Origin: Pseudodesulfovibrio nedwellii
GTDB taxonomy: Bacteria; Desulfobacterota; Desulfovibrionia; Desulfovibrionales; Desulfovibrionaceae
Direction: 5' to 3'
NCBI RefSeq assembly: GCF_027923765.1
Contig: NZ_AP026709.1
Coordinates: forward strand, 62,001 to 126,000
Length of the DNA stretch: 64,000 nt
In this document: one piece after another, positions 9,723 through 17,972 of the stretch
How the letters are laid out: each line of letters starts with the position of its first letter
Position numbering within the stretch: position 1 is the first letter of the stretch
Made by a program: the position numbers and the translations under genes
The notes under the pieces: generated by a model
What the model was told of the DNA's origin: nothing
Seen by the model: only the letters and a program-made list of their open reading frames with translations
The model's database searches: none

Positions 9723-10664
9723 ATGCCGTCAAATACCGAAATCATATTACATTTGCTCCAAACCAAAGGGCTTGGCCCTAAGGGATTGCGAAAGGTTTTT
9801 GCTGGTTTGATTGCTAGCAAATCGTCTTTTGCCGATATGTTGGGGATGAGCGTTGAGCAAGTAGTTATGAAACTCGGCCTAGGGCAGAAGCTTGCGGAAC
9901 GGATTTTAAATTTTAAAGCGAGTGATCTTAGCAAAGCGCTTGAAGATAATGTTGTGTCTGTTTTGCCCATCATTGATGACTCCTATCCTATGCGTTTAAA
10001 AATGACCTTGGGGGATGCGGCTCCACCTGTCCTTTTTGCTAAAGGGAATTTAGATATTCTGGATGATAAGTCTGTGGGGTTTTGTGGCGCCAGAAAAGCA
10101 TCAGAGAAAGGGCTGCTGGTTGCCGCTTTGTGCGCTGAGGCTTTGGTTAAAGAGGGGGTAAACGTTTCAAGCGGTTATGCCAATGGCGTAGACATGAAAG
10201 CGCATACTTCTGCTTTAGAGCATGGTGGTACTACAACAATAGTCTTGGCTGAGGGCATCCAGAATTTTCGTATAAAAAAAGAGATCAAAGATTTTTTTGA
10301 TGAAGACAGGGCCGTAATTGTTTCTGAGTTTTTTCCTACCGGACGTTGGTTCGTATCAAATGCAATGCAAAGAAATAGAACCATTTTAGGGCTGTCCAAG
10401 GCCATGATGGTTATCGAGGCTGCCATGAAAGGTGGAACGTTTTCTGCTGCTATGGATGCCATCGAGCATCGAGTTCCGTTATTTTTTGCAGATTACGAAG
10501 TTGATAATGTTTCTTCGGAAGGCAATCGCTATTTTCTTTCAAAAGGAGCAAATGCAATTCGGGCAAATCGTCATGGTAAACCTAATATTGATGGTGTTAT
10601 GCGAGCCGTTAATCGCGCCGAGGAGTTCTGTTCGACCAGCAGCAAACAGTTGCAACTGATTTAG
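9723..10664 (+). CDS. DprA/Smf-like Rossmann protein
   Basis: 313 residues. An N-terminal helix-hairpin-helix-like stretch (TKGLGPKGLRKVF, about 14-26) precedes a Rossmann-type DprA core: SVGFCGARKASEKG (about 118-131), SSGYANGVDMKAHTSALEHGG, then ISEFFPTG-like VSEFFPTGRWF and QRNRTILGLSKAMMVIEA with KGGTFSAAMDA. These are the DprA/LOG signature blocks. Classical DprA loads RecA on incoming single-stranded DNA and usually carries a C-terminal winged helix; that domain is not evident here, and no competence gene lies nearby. Coupled to the PRTase-like gene two bases upstream, it is better read as a conflict-system DprA. The ribosome site is weak, which fits translational coupling. Confidence 0.75.
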   Translation: MPSNTEIILHLLQTKGLGPKGLRKVFAGLIASKSSFADMLGMSVEQVVMKLGLGQKLAERILNFKASDLSKALEDNVVSVLPIIDDSYPMRLKMTLGDAAPPVLFAKGNLDILDDKSVGFCGARKASEKGLLVAALCAEALVKEGVNVSSGYANGVDMKAHTSALEHGGTTTIVLAEGIQNFRIKKEIKDFFDEDRAVIVSEFFPTGRWFVSNAMQRNRTILGLSKAMMVIEAAMKGGTFSAAMDAIEHRVPLFFADYEVDNVSSEGNRYFLSKGANAIRANRHGKPNIDGVMRAVNRAEEFCSTSSKQLQLI

Positions 10665-10730
10665 CATTTAGTCTAATGCGTGCTGAGTTCTTTAGATCAT
10701 TGTTTTTTGTGCAATTGATGAATTCAAAAA

Positions 10731-10762
10731 AAGGGGAGGGCTGCATATGCAGCCCTCCCCTT
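10731..10762. terminator. 32-base perfect palindrome, bidirectional terminator
   Basis: AAGGGGAGGGCTGCAT is followed immediately by its reverse complement. An A-rich run precedes and TTAAAT follows. It lies between convergent genes (DprA-like on +, choX on -), so it can stop transcription both ways. Confidence 0.85.
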
Positions 10763-10785
10763 AAATCTCAGAATGAGTGTTCTAC

Positions 10786-11736
10786 CTAGATGGAATCCAG
10801 GTATGCTTTGAAGGATGCTGTGGCCGGTTTGCCGTCGGCGGTGGTGACGCCTTTGAGCCAATTTTCGTATGTGGCGGGATTGGCCTTGAGCCATTTGAGA
10901 CCGGCTTTGCTCAGACCGATGGTCTTGTCATTGTGAACGGAAGTCATGATCTGGTTCATCATGGACACAGGGAAGGTCATGTTCTTGAATAGTTTGGCCA
11001 CGTTGGGGTTGTCTTGTTCCAACCCTTTACGGATATTGGTATAGACCGTTGCGGTGCCATTGTTGCCGCCGAAGGTCTGGTCTGTGCTACCTGTGAGATA
11101 GGTCATGTCGATGCGTTCGTTCATGCTGTGCGGAGCCCAGCCGAGGAAGACGATCCACTTATCGTTTTTGGCGTAGGCTTGGGCCTGGGCGAGCATGGCA
11201 ACTTCGCTGGAAGCAACCAGCTTGAATTTGCCAAGTCCGAACATGTCCTTGTCGATCATATCTTGAATGATCATGTTGCCATCGTTGCCTGGCTCGATGC
11301 CATAAATTTTCCAATCGAGCTTGTCGCCGAATTTGGCGATATCGCTAAAGTCTTTGAGGCCTGCTTTTGCGCAGAAGGTCGGTGTGGCGAGGGTATATTT
11401 CGCGCCGGGCATGTTCGCGACGTATTTGATGACCTTGCCGGTTTTGAAGAATTTGTCTGCGATGTTGGCCATGGAAGGCATCCAGTTTCCAAAGAACACA
11501 TCGGCATCGCCGCTGGCAAGAGCAGTGTATGTGATGGGCACCGAGAAGACTTTGTTCTCGGACTCGTAGCCAAGGCTTTCGAGAACGGAAACAGCGATTT
11601 CCGATTTAATGGTCACTCCGGTCCATGAGACGCTGGCGACGGTAATTTTTTCAGCTGCGTGTGCAGCGAAGGCGGAGCAGAAAAGGGTTGCGATGATGAA
11701 CGAAGCGAAGATAATCCGCTTAAGGCCAGAAGACAT
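10786..11736 (-). CDS. choX: choline/glycine betaine ABC transporter substrate-binding protein
   Basis: 316 residues with a cleavable signal peptide (hydrophobic core FASFIIATLFCSAFA, cleavage after AAHA). The mature part has the OpuAC fold for quaternary ammonium ligands: VASVSWTGVT, then FFGNWMPS and FLGWAPHSMN place Trp residues typical of the aromatic cage. The neighbours betA and betB make choline the likeliest ligand, by analogy with ChoX. GGAGG lies 5 bases before the ATG. The matching permease and ATPase genes are not in this window, so the protein must work with a transporter encoded elsewhere. It is the last gene of the minus-strand bet cluster. Confidence 0.82.
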   Translation of the reverse strand: MSSGLKRIIFASFIIATLFCSAFAAHAAEKITVASVSWTGVTIKSEIAVSVLESLGYESENKVFSVPITYTALASGDADVFFGNWMPSMANIADKFFKTGKVIKYVANMPGAKYTLATPTFCAKAGLKDFSDIAKFGDKLDWKIYGIEPGNDGNMIIQDMIDKDMFGLGKFKLVASSEVAMLAQAQAYAKNDKWIVFLGWAPHSMNERIDMTYLTGSTDQTFGGNNGTATVYTNIRKGLEQDNPNVAKLFKNMTFPVSMMNQIMTSVHNDKTIGLSKAGLKWLKANPATYENWLKGVTTADGKPATASFKAYLDSI

Positions 11737-11820
11737 TAAACCTCCACGGTTAAAATTACTGGGACAGCTGCTGATTAGGGAGCCATTCCCATACGCACGA
11801 ATGTGCGCGTGGTTTTATGC

Positions 11821-13296
11821 TCAGCCGCCAAACCAGTTGATGGGTTTGGTGGCATAGTTGCGGTAAATGTGTTTGACCTCGGTATATTCTTCGAGGCCGA
11901 TTTTTCCGAGTTCACGGCCCAAGCCGGATTGTTTGTAGCCGCCCCAAGGGGCTTGCACGAAGTATACATTGAAGTCGTTTACCCACACCGTTCCAAAACG
12001 GAGCGCCTTGGAAACACGTTCGATGCGGTCGACATTGCTGGTCCAGAATCCTGCGGACAGACCGTAAATGGTGTCGTTGGCCCGTTCTATGGCTTCTTCT
12101 TCTGTATCAAACCGTTCGATCGTGATGACGGGGCCGAAAACTTCTTCCTGCACAATGCGCATGTCATTCGCGCATTCGGAGAATAAAGTCGGCATGCAGA
12201 AATACCCTTTTTGCAGGGCTGGATCAGTCGGGCGTGTTCCACCCAGAAGGAGCTTGGCACCCTCGTTTTTTGCTATTTCAATGTAGTTTTTTACCTTGGC
12301 GAGATGGGCGGCGGAGATAAGCGGTCCCATTTGGGTCTTTTCATCGAAACCGTTGCCTACGACAATACGCTCCATGCGCTGACGCAGGGCTTCCACAAAG
12401 CGGTCGTGGATGCCGGACTGTACCATGACTCGGGCGCCAGCAGAGCATATCTGACCTGCATGGAAGAAAACGCCGTTGAGGGCGTAGTCCACGGCAAGGT
12501 CAAAGTTTGCGTCATCGAAAATGATATTGGGATTTTTGCCGCCCAGCTCCAAGGCCACTTTTTTCACGTTGCCTGTTGCGGCCCGCATGATGGTCTTGCC
12601 GGTGGCAATACCGCCAGTAAAGGAAATGAGGTCGACGTCATCACTCTCAGCCAGTTCTGCACCCACTTCCGGGCCGGGGCCGAGCACTGTGTTGATGACA
12701 CCAGCCGGAAATCCGGCTTCTTCAGCGAGTTCTGTTACCTTGAGGGTGGTCAGCGGGGTGATCTCGCTTGGTTTCATGACGATGGTACATCCTGCGGCCA
12801 GCGCTGGGGCCATCTTCCATGAAGCCTGAAGCAGTGGGTAATTCCAAGGGGATACCTGTCCACAGACACCCACCGGCTCACGTATCACTGTGCTGGTCGA
12901 GTCCGGGTTGGGTGAGGCGATAACCTCGCCGCCGTCCTTGTCTGCCAGCCCTGCGAAGTAACGGAAAATACCCGCGATATCATCCATATCCCACCGGCTT
13001 TCCTCCACAGTCTTTCCTGTGTCGAGACTTTCCAGTCGGGCCATTTCTTCGCGGTCGCGCTCGATGAAGTCGGCTAATTTGAAGAGGAGTTTTGCCCGTT
13101 CAGATGCTGGCGTTTGCGGCCAGCCTCCCTGATCGAAGGCATGGCGTGCCGCTTTGATGGCCGCTTTGGTGTCATCGCGATTTCCTTCGGCGACCATCGC
13201 AATGGTCGAAGCGTCAAACGGGTTCAGTATGTCGCGTTCCTTGCCGGAGCACGATTCGATCCATTGGCCGTTGATATAGAGTTTGCCTTTGATCAT
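11821..13296 (-). CDS. betB: betaine aldehyde dehydrogenase
   Basis: Oxidises betaine aldehyde to glycine betaine with NAD(P)+. 491 residues, the usual length for the aldehyde dehydrogenase superfamily. Visible: Rossmann SFTGGIATGK, general base in ELGGKNPNIIF (Glu near 252), nucleophile in GQICSAGARV (Cys near 286), EEVFGPV and a C-terminal NWFGG. It follows betA by 15 bases and precedes choX, consistent with a bet operon. Other ALDH substrates cannot be excluded from sequence, but the adjacent choline dehydrogenase makes BetB the natural reading. Confidence 0.9.
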   Translation of the reverse strand: MIKGKLYINGQWIESCSGKERDILNPFDASTIAMVAEGNRDDTKAAIKAARHAFDQGGWPQTPASERAKLLFKLADFIERDREEMARLESLDTGKTVEESRWDMDDIAGIFRYFAGLADKDGGEVIASPNPDSTSTVIREPVGVCGQVSPWNYPLLQASWKMAPALAAGCTIVMKPSEITPLTTLKVTELAEEAGFPAGVINTVLGPGPEVGAELAESDDVDLISFTGGIATGKTIMRAATGNVKKVALELGGKNPNIIFDDANFDLAVDYALNGVFFHAGQICSAGARVMVQSGIHDRFVEALRQRMERIVVGNGFDEKTQMGPLISAAHLAKVKNYIEIAKNEGAKLLLGGTRPTDPALQKGYFCMPTLFSECANDMRIVQEEVFGPVITIERFDTEEEAIERANDTIYGLSAGFWTSNVDRIERVSKALRFGTVWVNDFNVYFVQAPWGGYKQSGLGRELGKIGLEEYTEVKHIYRNYATKPINWFGG

Positions 13297-13311
13297 GGTT
13301 ACTCCGGCAGG

Positions 13312-14949
13312 TTACTTTTCATGCTTGTAAAAGGGGGCGTTATCAGGAGTTAATGGCGTATTACCAAGAATCAAGTCGGCAGCTTTTTCTGCGATCATCA
13401 TGGTAGGGGCGTAGATGTTGCCGTTGGTCACGTAGGGCATGACCGAGGCATCAACCACACGCAGCCCTTCAATGCCGTGTACGCGTAATTCCGGATCAGT
13501 GACAGCCATGTCGCCGGTGCCCATGGCACAGGTGCAGCTCGGATGGTAGGCTGATTCTCCTTCGTTCGCCACGAAGTCCAGAATTTCCTCGTCTGTCTGG
13601 GCCTGTATCCCTGGAGCAAGTTCTTTGCCTCGGAATTCATCGAACGCAGACTGAGTCATGATCTCGCGAGTTTTGCGGATGGCTTCGACCCATTCACGTT
13701 TTTCCTGTTCAGTGGAAAGGTAGTTGAACCGGACGCTCGGATATTCTTTCGGGTCCGACGACTTGATTTTTACATGGCCGCGTACATCGGTGTTCATGGG
13801 GCCGACGTGGACCTGATATCCATGTCCCTCGTTAGGAGCAGAACCGTCGTAACGGATGGCGATGGGCAGGAAATGATATTGGATATTGGGGTACTTAAGC
13901 TGGTCGTTGCTGCGAATGAAGCCGCCCGCCTCGAAGTGGTTCGTTGCCGCTTCGCCTTTGCCCGCAAGGAGCCATTTTAGGCCAATCCACGGTTGGTTAT
14001 ACCATTTGAGCGCAGGGTACATGCTCACCGGTTTTTTGCAGGCATACTGGACGTACAATTCAAGATGATCTTGAAGATTCTCACCAACGCCCGGAAGATC
14101 TTGAACCATATTAATACCGAGTGCAGAAAGTTCTTTGCCGTTGCCTATCCCTGAGAGTTGGAGCAACTGGGGGGAGTTGATGGACCCACCGCAGCAAATG
14201 ATTTCACCGGCGTACGCCTTCATGACCTGTTTGGCGCGAGTGTATTCCACTCCCACGGCGCGTTTCCCTTCGAACAAAATGCGCGTTGTCATTGCCTTGC
14301 ATTTGACAGTCAGATTGCGACGATTCTTGACAGGATGGACATATGCGCGGGCGGCATTCCAACGGCGGCCTTGGTAGGTGGTACGGTCGAATTTTCCAAA
14401 GCCTTCTTGTTGGTAGCCATTAACGTCCTTGGTCAATGGATAGCCTGCTTCCTGCACTGCATTGAAGAAGGCGTTGAAGAGTGGATTATCGCATTCCGGT
14501 TCTGTCAGATAGAGTGGGCCGACAGCTCCTTGATATTCATCTGCACCGGCTGTGCGGCCTTCAAAGCGTTTGAAATACGGGAGACAATGGGCATACGACC
14601 AGTTTTCCAGTCCATCTTCCTTGGACCACTTTTCGTAATCCATGGCGTTGCCACGGATGTGGATCATGCCGTTGATGCAGCTGGACCCGCCAAGCACTTT
14701 ACCTCGTGGCTGATAGATGCGGCGATTGTTCATGTGGGGTTCCGGCTCGGATTCGTACCACCAGTTGTAGGTCTTTCCCGTCAGGGGGTATGTCAATGCG
14801 GCAGGCATATGAATGCGGAAATCGAATTTGAAGTCAGGCAGGCCTGCTTCAAGGACGAGGACCTTGTTTTTGGGATTGGCACTTAGGCGGTTGGCAAGGA
14901 CAGAACCTGCGGAGCCGCCACCGACAATTATGTAATCATATCTTTTCAT
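13312..14949 (-). CDS. betA: choline dehydrogenase (GMC oxidoreductase)
   Basis: FAD-dependent oxidation of choline to betaine aldehyde at the membrane. 545 residues. The N-terminal FAD-binding motif is YIIVGGGSAGSVLANRLS. The GMC signatures GKVLGGSSCINGMIHIRGN (about 82-100) and GSINSPQLLQLSGIG (about 255) are present. The C-terminal HPSCTCAMG carries the catalytic His region and is followed by VMPYVTNGNIYAPTMMIAEK. The start is set by the Rossmann motif at residue 6 and an AGAGAAG-type ribosome site. It lies between the GntR regulator (18 bases) and betB (15 bases). Confidence 0.93.
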   Translation of the reverse strand: MKRYDYIIVGGGSAGSVLANRLSANPKNKVLVLEAGLPDFKFDFRIHMPAALTYPLTGKTYNWWYESEPEPHMNNRRIYQPRGKVLGGSSCINGMIHIRGNAMDYEKWSKEDGLENWSYAHCLPYFKRFEGRTAGADEYQGAVGPLYLTEPECDNPLFNAFFNAVQEAGYPLTKDVNGYQQEGFGKFDRTTYQGRRWNAARAYVHPVKNRRNLTVKCKAMTTRILFEGKRAVGVEYTRAKQVMKAYAGEIICCGGSINSPQLLQLSGIGNGKELSALGINMVQDLPGVGENLQDHLELYVQYACKKPVSMYPALKWYNQPWIGLKWLLAGKGEAATNHFEAGGFIRSNDQLKYPNIQYHFLPIAIRYDGSAPNEGHGYQVHVGPMNTDVRGHVKIKSSDPKEYPSVRFNYLSTEQEKREWVEAIRKTREIMTQSAFDEFRGKELAPGIQAQTDEEILDFVANEGESAYHPSCTCAMGTGDMAVTDPELRVHGIEGLRVVDASVMPYVTNGNIYAPTMMIAEKAADLILGNTPLTPDNAPFYKHEK

Positions 14950-14967
14950 TTGTATCTTCTCTTTTTG

Positions 14968-15723
14968 CTATTGTTCGTCTTTTTGGAGGAATTCGGCATC
15001 CGGCTCATTCGTGAGGGCTGCTTTTTCATCAATGCATTGGCGCAGGAGCACATAGTGGTGCCCGATGAAAGCCAAGGCTCGCATGAGTTCGCCTTCAGCG
15101 ATTGCACGCGCCGTATCACTCCAGTTGGCTGCTGCCCTTTCGCGGTAGGTCGCGTCTTCGTACAAGGCGTAGTCATGGGAACTGAATCCCATTTGAATGG
15201 CGTGCATGATCCACTCGAAAAGCGGGTTGCGGGCCATATGAGCCAACATGATGTTTAATTTCCGATCAAGCTCACTGCTAGCGATAAAGTCTGGCTCGTC
15301 TTCCCGAAGCATTGATTCCAAACGAAGTGCTTCTTTGAACAATTCATCCTTTTCGGTTTGATCTGCATGCGCGATGGCGAGTTGCGTAATCGTTCTATCT
15401 ATGGTCTCGCGAAATTCGATGAGCTTTTCCGGGTTCACAGGATTTTGCTTGAGAAACAAGGCAAGGGATTCTGAAACATTATCGACATCCATTTGTCGTA
15501 TATAGGCTCCGCCCTTGGCCCCTTTTTTTACCTCAAGGAGTCCTTTTTGTTTTAGGATTTTGATGGCTTCACGAACGACGCCGCGCCCGGTTCCAAATTG
15601 TGATTGCATCTCCCTTTCGCTTGGCAAACGTTCGCCGGGCGACAGACGTCCATCCATGATGGCTGCTTCAATTTGGAGAGCGACTTCCTCGCTGGCACGT
15701 CCGGCCTGAACGGGAATGAACAT
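14968..15723 (-). CDS. FadR-subfamily GntR transcriptional regulator of the bet genes
   Basis: About 251 residues. N-terminal winged helix with GRLSPGERLPSEREMQSQF and GRGVVREAIKILKQKGLLEV, then an all-helical FCD ligand-binding domain with the expected Asp/His positions (HMARNPLFEWIMHA). It is first in the minus-strand betA-betB-choX cluster, so it probably controls it. Classical bet operons use the TetR-family BetI, so this is a different regulator type. An in-frame TTG at 15750 has an AGGTAG ribosome-like sequence and is a possible longer start; ATG 15723 gives the usual short N-terminal arm of the family. FadR-like operator candidates lie just upstream. Confidence 0.85.
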   Translation of the reverse strand: MFIPVQAGRASEEVALQIEAAIMDGRLSPGERLPSEREMQSQFGTGRGVVREAIKILKQKGLLEVKKGAKGGAYIRQMDVDNVSESLALFLKQNPVNPEKLIEFRETIDRTITQLAIAHADQTEKDELFKEALRLESMLREDEPDFIASSELDRKLNIMLAHMARNPLFEWIMHAIQMGFSSHDYALYEDATYRERAAANWSDTARAIAEGELMRALAFIGHHYVLLRQCIDEKAALTNEPDAEFLQKDEQ

Positions 15724-15750
15724 GGTTTGAATACTGATATCGTGAGGCAA

Positions 15751-15761
15751 TGGTACTACCT
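15751..15761. promoter_or_regulatory. possible second GntR half-palindrome
   Basis: TGGTACTACCT resembles the FadR-type operator core TGGT-N3-ACC and lies immediately before the alternative TTG start of the regulator. It is weaker than the site at 15815. Confidence 0.35.
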
Positions 15762-15814
15762 ATTCGTGTTTGTATGGCGTAAAAACGAGATTTGAAGCTA
15801 TTTTCTTCGATGTT

Positions 15815-15825
15815 TGGTCGGACCA
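15815..15825. promoter_or_regulatory. FadR-type GntR operator palindrome
   Basis: TGGTCGGACCA is a perfect 11-base palindrome and matches the core of known FadR-subfamily operators (TGGTnnnACCA). It sits in the divergent intergenic region between the GntR gene and the sigma-54 activator, so it may mediate autoregulation and could also touch the divergent gene. Confidence 0.6.
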
Positions 15826-15980
15826 TTGTAGGCATGTTAATCCGATTCAGTCAAGAAGGCGTCGGGTAATAGCAGGAGGGCCGGGTATTAAAAATAGATC
15901 ATTGGGTTATAGGTATTTTCTAATTTTTGATATACTGGTACGCTGATTTCATCTGATAATTCAAATGGTAAAGATGTACG

Positions 15981-17534
15981 ATGAAACCAGCTGCAATACA
16001 CGATTTGTTCCCGAATATTGACCCCGGCTCCGTTCCTTTTCTTGCCATCCTCGACCAGTTTTATATGGGAGTGGTTATAACGGATACTGTCGGCAAGATT
16101 TTGTATTTCAACGATGTTCAGGCGCGTATCGATAATCTTGATCCGAATGATGTGATCGGACAAAAGGTTATGGACTATTACCGCGTGGATGATGACGTTA
16201 CTCCCATTATGAAATGTGTTGAATCCGGGGAGATTGTCGATAACTTTGCCTGTTATTACCGCACAAGATTAGGGAAGATAGTTAATTCCATACACAATGT
16301 TTATCCTCTGTATTCCCATGAAACATTGATCGGTACGATTTGTTTCGTGAGAGATTACAGCATTACTCGGGAGACTTTCGAAACTATTTCCCAACCTCAC
16401 GCAAGCCGAGAACTACGGACTTTTAATATTCCGGCCACTCCCGCCAAGAGTCGTGATCTGGGAAATGGAACACGATTTTCGTTTAAGGATATCATTGGAA
16501 AGTCCTCAGAATTTGTCAAAGCAGTGGAGTCTGCCCGTACGGCGTCGAATTCGCCTTCTTCCATCATGCTCTACGGCGAAACCGGTACCGGGAAAGAGCT
16601 TTTGGCTCAGTCCATTCACAACAAAAGCGCGAGAAAAGACAAGCCGTTCACCGCGATCAATTGTGCGGCTATTCCCGAGCATTTGTTGGAAGGAATTCTC
16701 TTTGGCACTGCCAAAGGTGCTTTTACCGGAGCCATGGATAAGCAAGGGCTATTCGAACAGGCCGATGGCGGCACGTTGTTTCTTGATGAGATAAACTCAA
16801 TGTCCATCGGATTGCAGGCCAAGTTGTTGAGGGTGGTTCAAGAGCGAAAGGTGCGCCGTGTTGGTTCTTTGAAAGAAACCGACATGGATATCAGGATCAT
16901 AAGTTCAGTGAATGAGGACCCTCATCAAGCCGCAGAAAGAGGGGCTCTTCGATACGATCTACTCTACCGCCTAGGCGTTTTGATTATTCGAATTCCTCCT
17001 CTTCGGGAGCGGATGGGTGATCTTGAAAAATTGATTCGTCATTTCTTGTACAAATATAGCGTTCTTCTCGATAGAAATATTAACGCTATATCAGCCGATG
17101 TGATGGATATATTTCATAACTACTATTGGGCCGGCAATGTTCGAGAATTAGAACATGTCATTGAAGGAGCGGTAAATTTGGTCACAGATGGCGAAGCTAT
17201 TACCATTCAACATTTGCCAACTCATATTTCTAAAACGATCGTTTCTCCATCTAACGAAGTCGTGTCTCCTTCTCGTCAGACTGGGAGGAGGGACGTTAGC
17301 CCCGCCAATTCACTCAATGTTGTTTTCCCGACAGATTCTTCGGTTACAGCATGCCCGCAAGATAAGTCTCTGGCGAAAATTCAAGCTGAAAATGAGAGCC
17401 AAACAATTCGTGAGATGTTGACATTCTATCAAGGGAATGTTTCACGATCCGCCAGAAAGCTTGGACTTTCTCCTCAACTGCTCAATTACAAGATGAAAAA
17501 ACACGACATTCGCAGAAGCGATTTTCTTGTGTAA
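15981..17534 (+). CDS. PAS-domain sigma-54-dependent transcriptional activator
   Basis: 517 residues. An N-terminal PAS domain (about 20-135; MGVVITDTVGKILYFNDV) senses a signal and replaces a phosphoacceptor domain. The AAA+ domain has Walker A GETGTGKE, an intact GAFTGA loop at 246-251 (contacts sigma-54), and Walker B GGTLFLDEI. A C-terminal Fis-type helix-turn-helix ends the protein (NVSRSARKLGLSPQLLNYKM). It shares the phrase EGILFGTAKGA with the activator at the right edge of the window. A strong sigma-54 promoter at 17746, directly downstream and before a TIM-barrel gene, is the obvious target. The signal is unknown. Confidence 0.9.
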   Translation: MKPAAIHDLFPNIDPGSVPFLAILDQFYMGVVITDTVGKILYFNDVQARIDNLDPNDVIGQKVMDYYRVDDDVTPIMKCVESGEIVDNFACYYRTRLGKIVNSIHNVYPLYSHETLIGTICFVRDYSITRETFETISQPHASRELRTFNIPATPAKSRDLGNGTRFSFKDIIGKSSEFVKAVESARTASNSPSSIMLYGETGTGKELLAQSIHNKSARKDKPFTAINCAAIPEHLLEGILFGTAKGAFTGAMDKQGLFEQADGGTLFLDEINSMSIGLQAKLLRVVQERKVRRVGSLKETDMDIRIISSVNEDPHQAAERGALRYDLLYRLGVLIIRIPPLRERMGDLEKLIRHFLYKYSVLLDRNINAISADVMDIFHNYYWAGNVRELEHVIEGAVNLVTDGEAITIQHLPTHISKTIVSPSNEVVSPSRQTGRRDVSPANSLNVVFPTDSSVTACPQDKSLAKIQAENESQTIREMLTFYQGNVSRSARKLGLSPQLLNYKMKKHDIRRSDFLV

Positions 17535-17972
17535 ATACGAGGCGTCATTCAAGACATACTGAACGGTTTTCGAGAATTTTGTGAAAGGGTTTTTGAAATA
17601 TTTTTGCTTTTTTAAAATGTAGCTTTAAAATAGCACAATCTGATTGTGTATACTTCCTTCCTTTTTTATTTCTTTTTTTATTTCCATCAAATATTTATAA
17701 GTTTTATCAAATGGTTGCATTGATTTTCCCCTTTGCCTTCGTATGTGGCATGTCCGTTGCTATCTCTTGATCAAAAGGCTCGGAATTTGATGGGCAAATG
17801 TCCATGAAATTGTATCGGAAGGGCTTTGAGAGTGGCGCGACATCTGGGAGATCATGGTTGTCGCCTTGAATACCAACGAATTATGGATTTGGTGCATCCT
17901 TTGAAACCGTCTGAGGGTTGCCAAAAGATTGTACGTAGAATTCATAGCAACTTTCATTCAGGAGACCTCGTT
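17535..17972. other. intergenic region with sigma-54 promoter and leader
   Basis: 438 bases without a credible gene. AT-rich from 17570 to 17710, where activator binding sites could lie. The -24/-12 promoter is at 17746-17760 and about 200 bases of untranslated leader follow before the ATG at 17973. A continuous reading frame extends upstream from 17973 to 17826, but it has no ribosome site and no family resemblance. Confidence 0.6.
17746..17760 (+). promoter_or_regulatory. sigma-54 (-24/-12) promoter
   Basis: TGGCATGTCCGTTGC carries the invariant GG and GC at the correct 10-base spacing and matches the consensus TGGCAC-N5-TTGC with one change. It lies between the PAS/sigma-54 activator gene and the TIM-barrel gene. 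Confidence 0.85.

Noticed and set aside
8573-10740. Integrative element with att repeats at tRNA-Ser
   Set aside because: No second copy of the tRNA 3' end and no integrase or excisionase gene was found between the tRNA and the choline genes.
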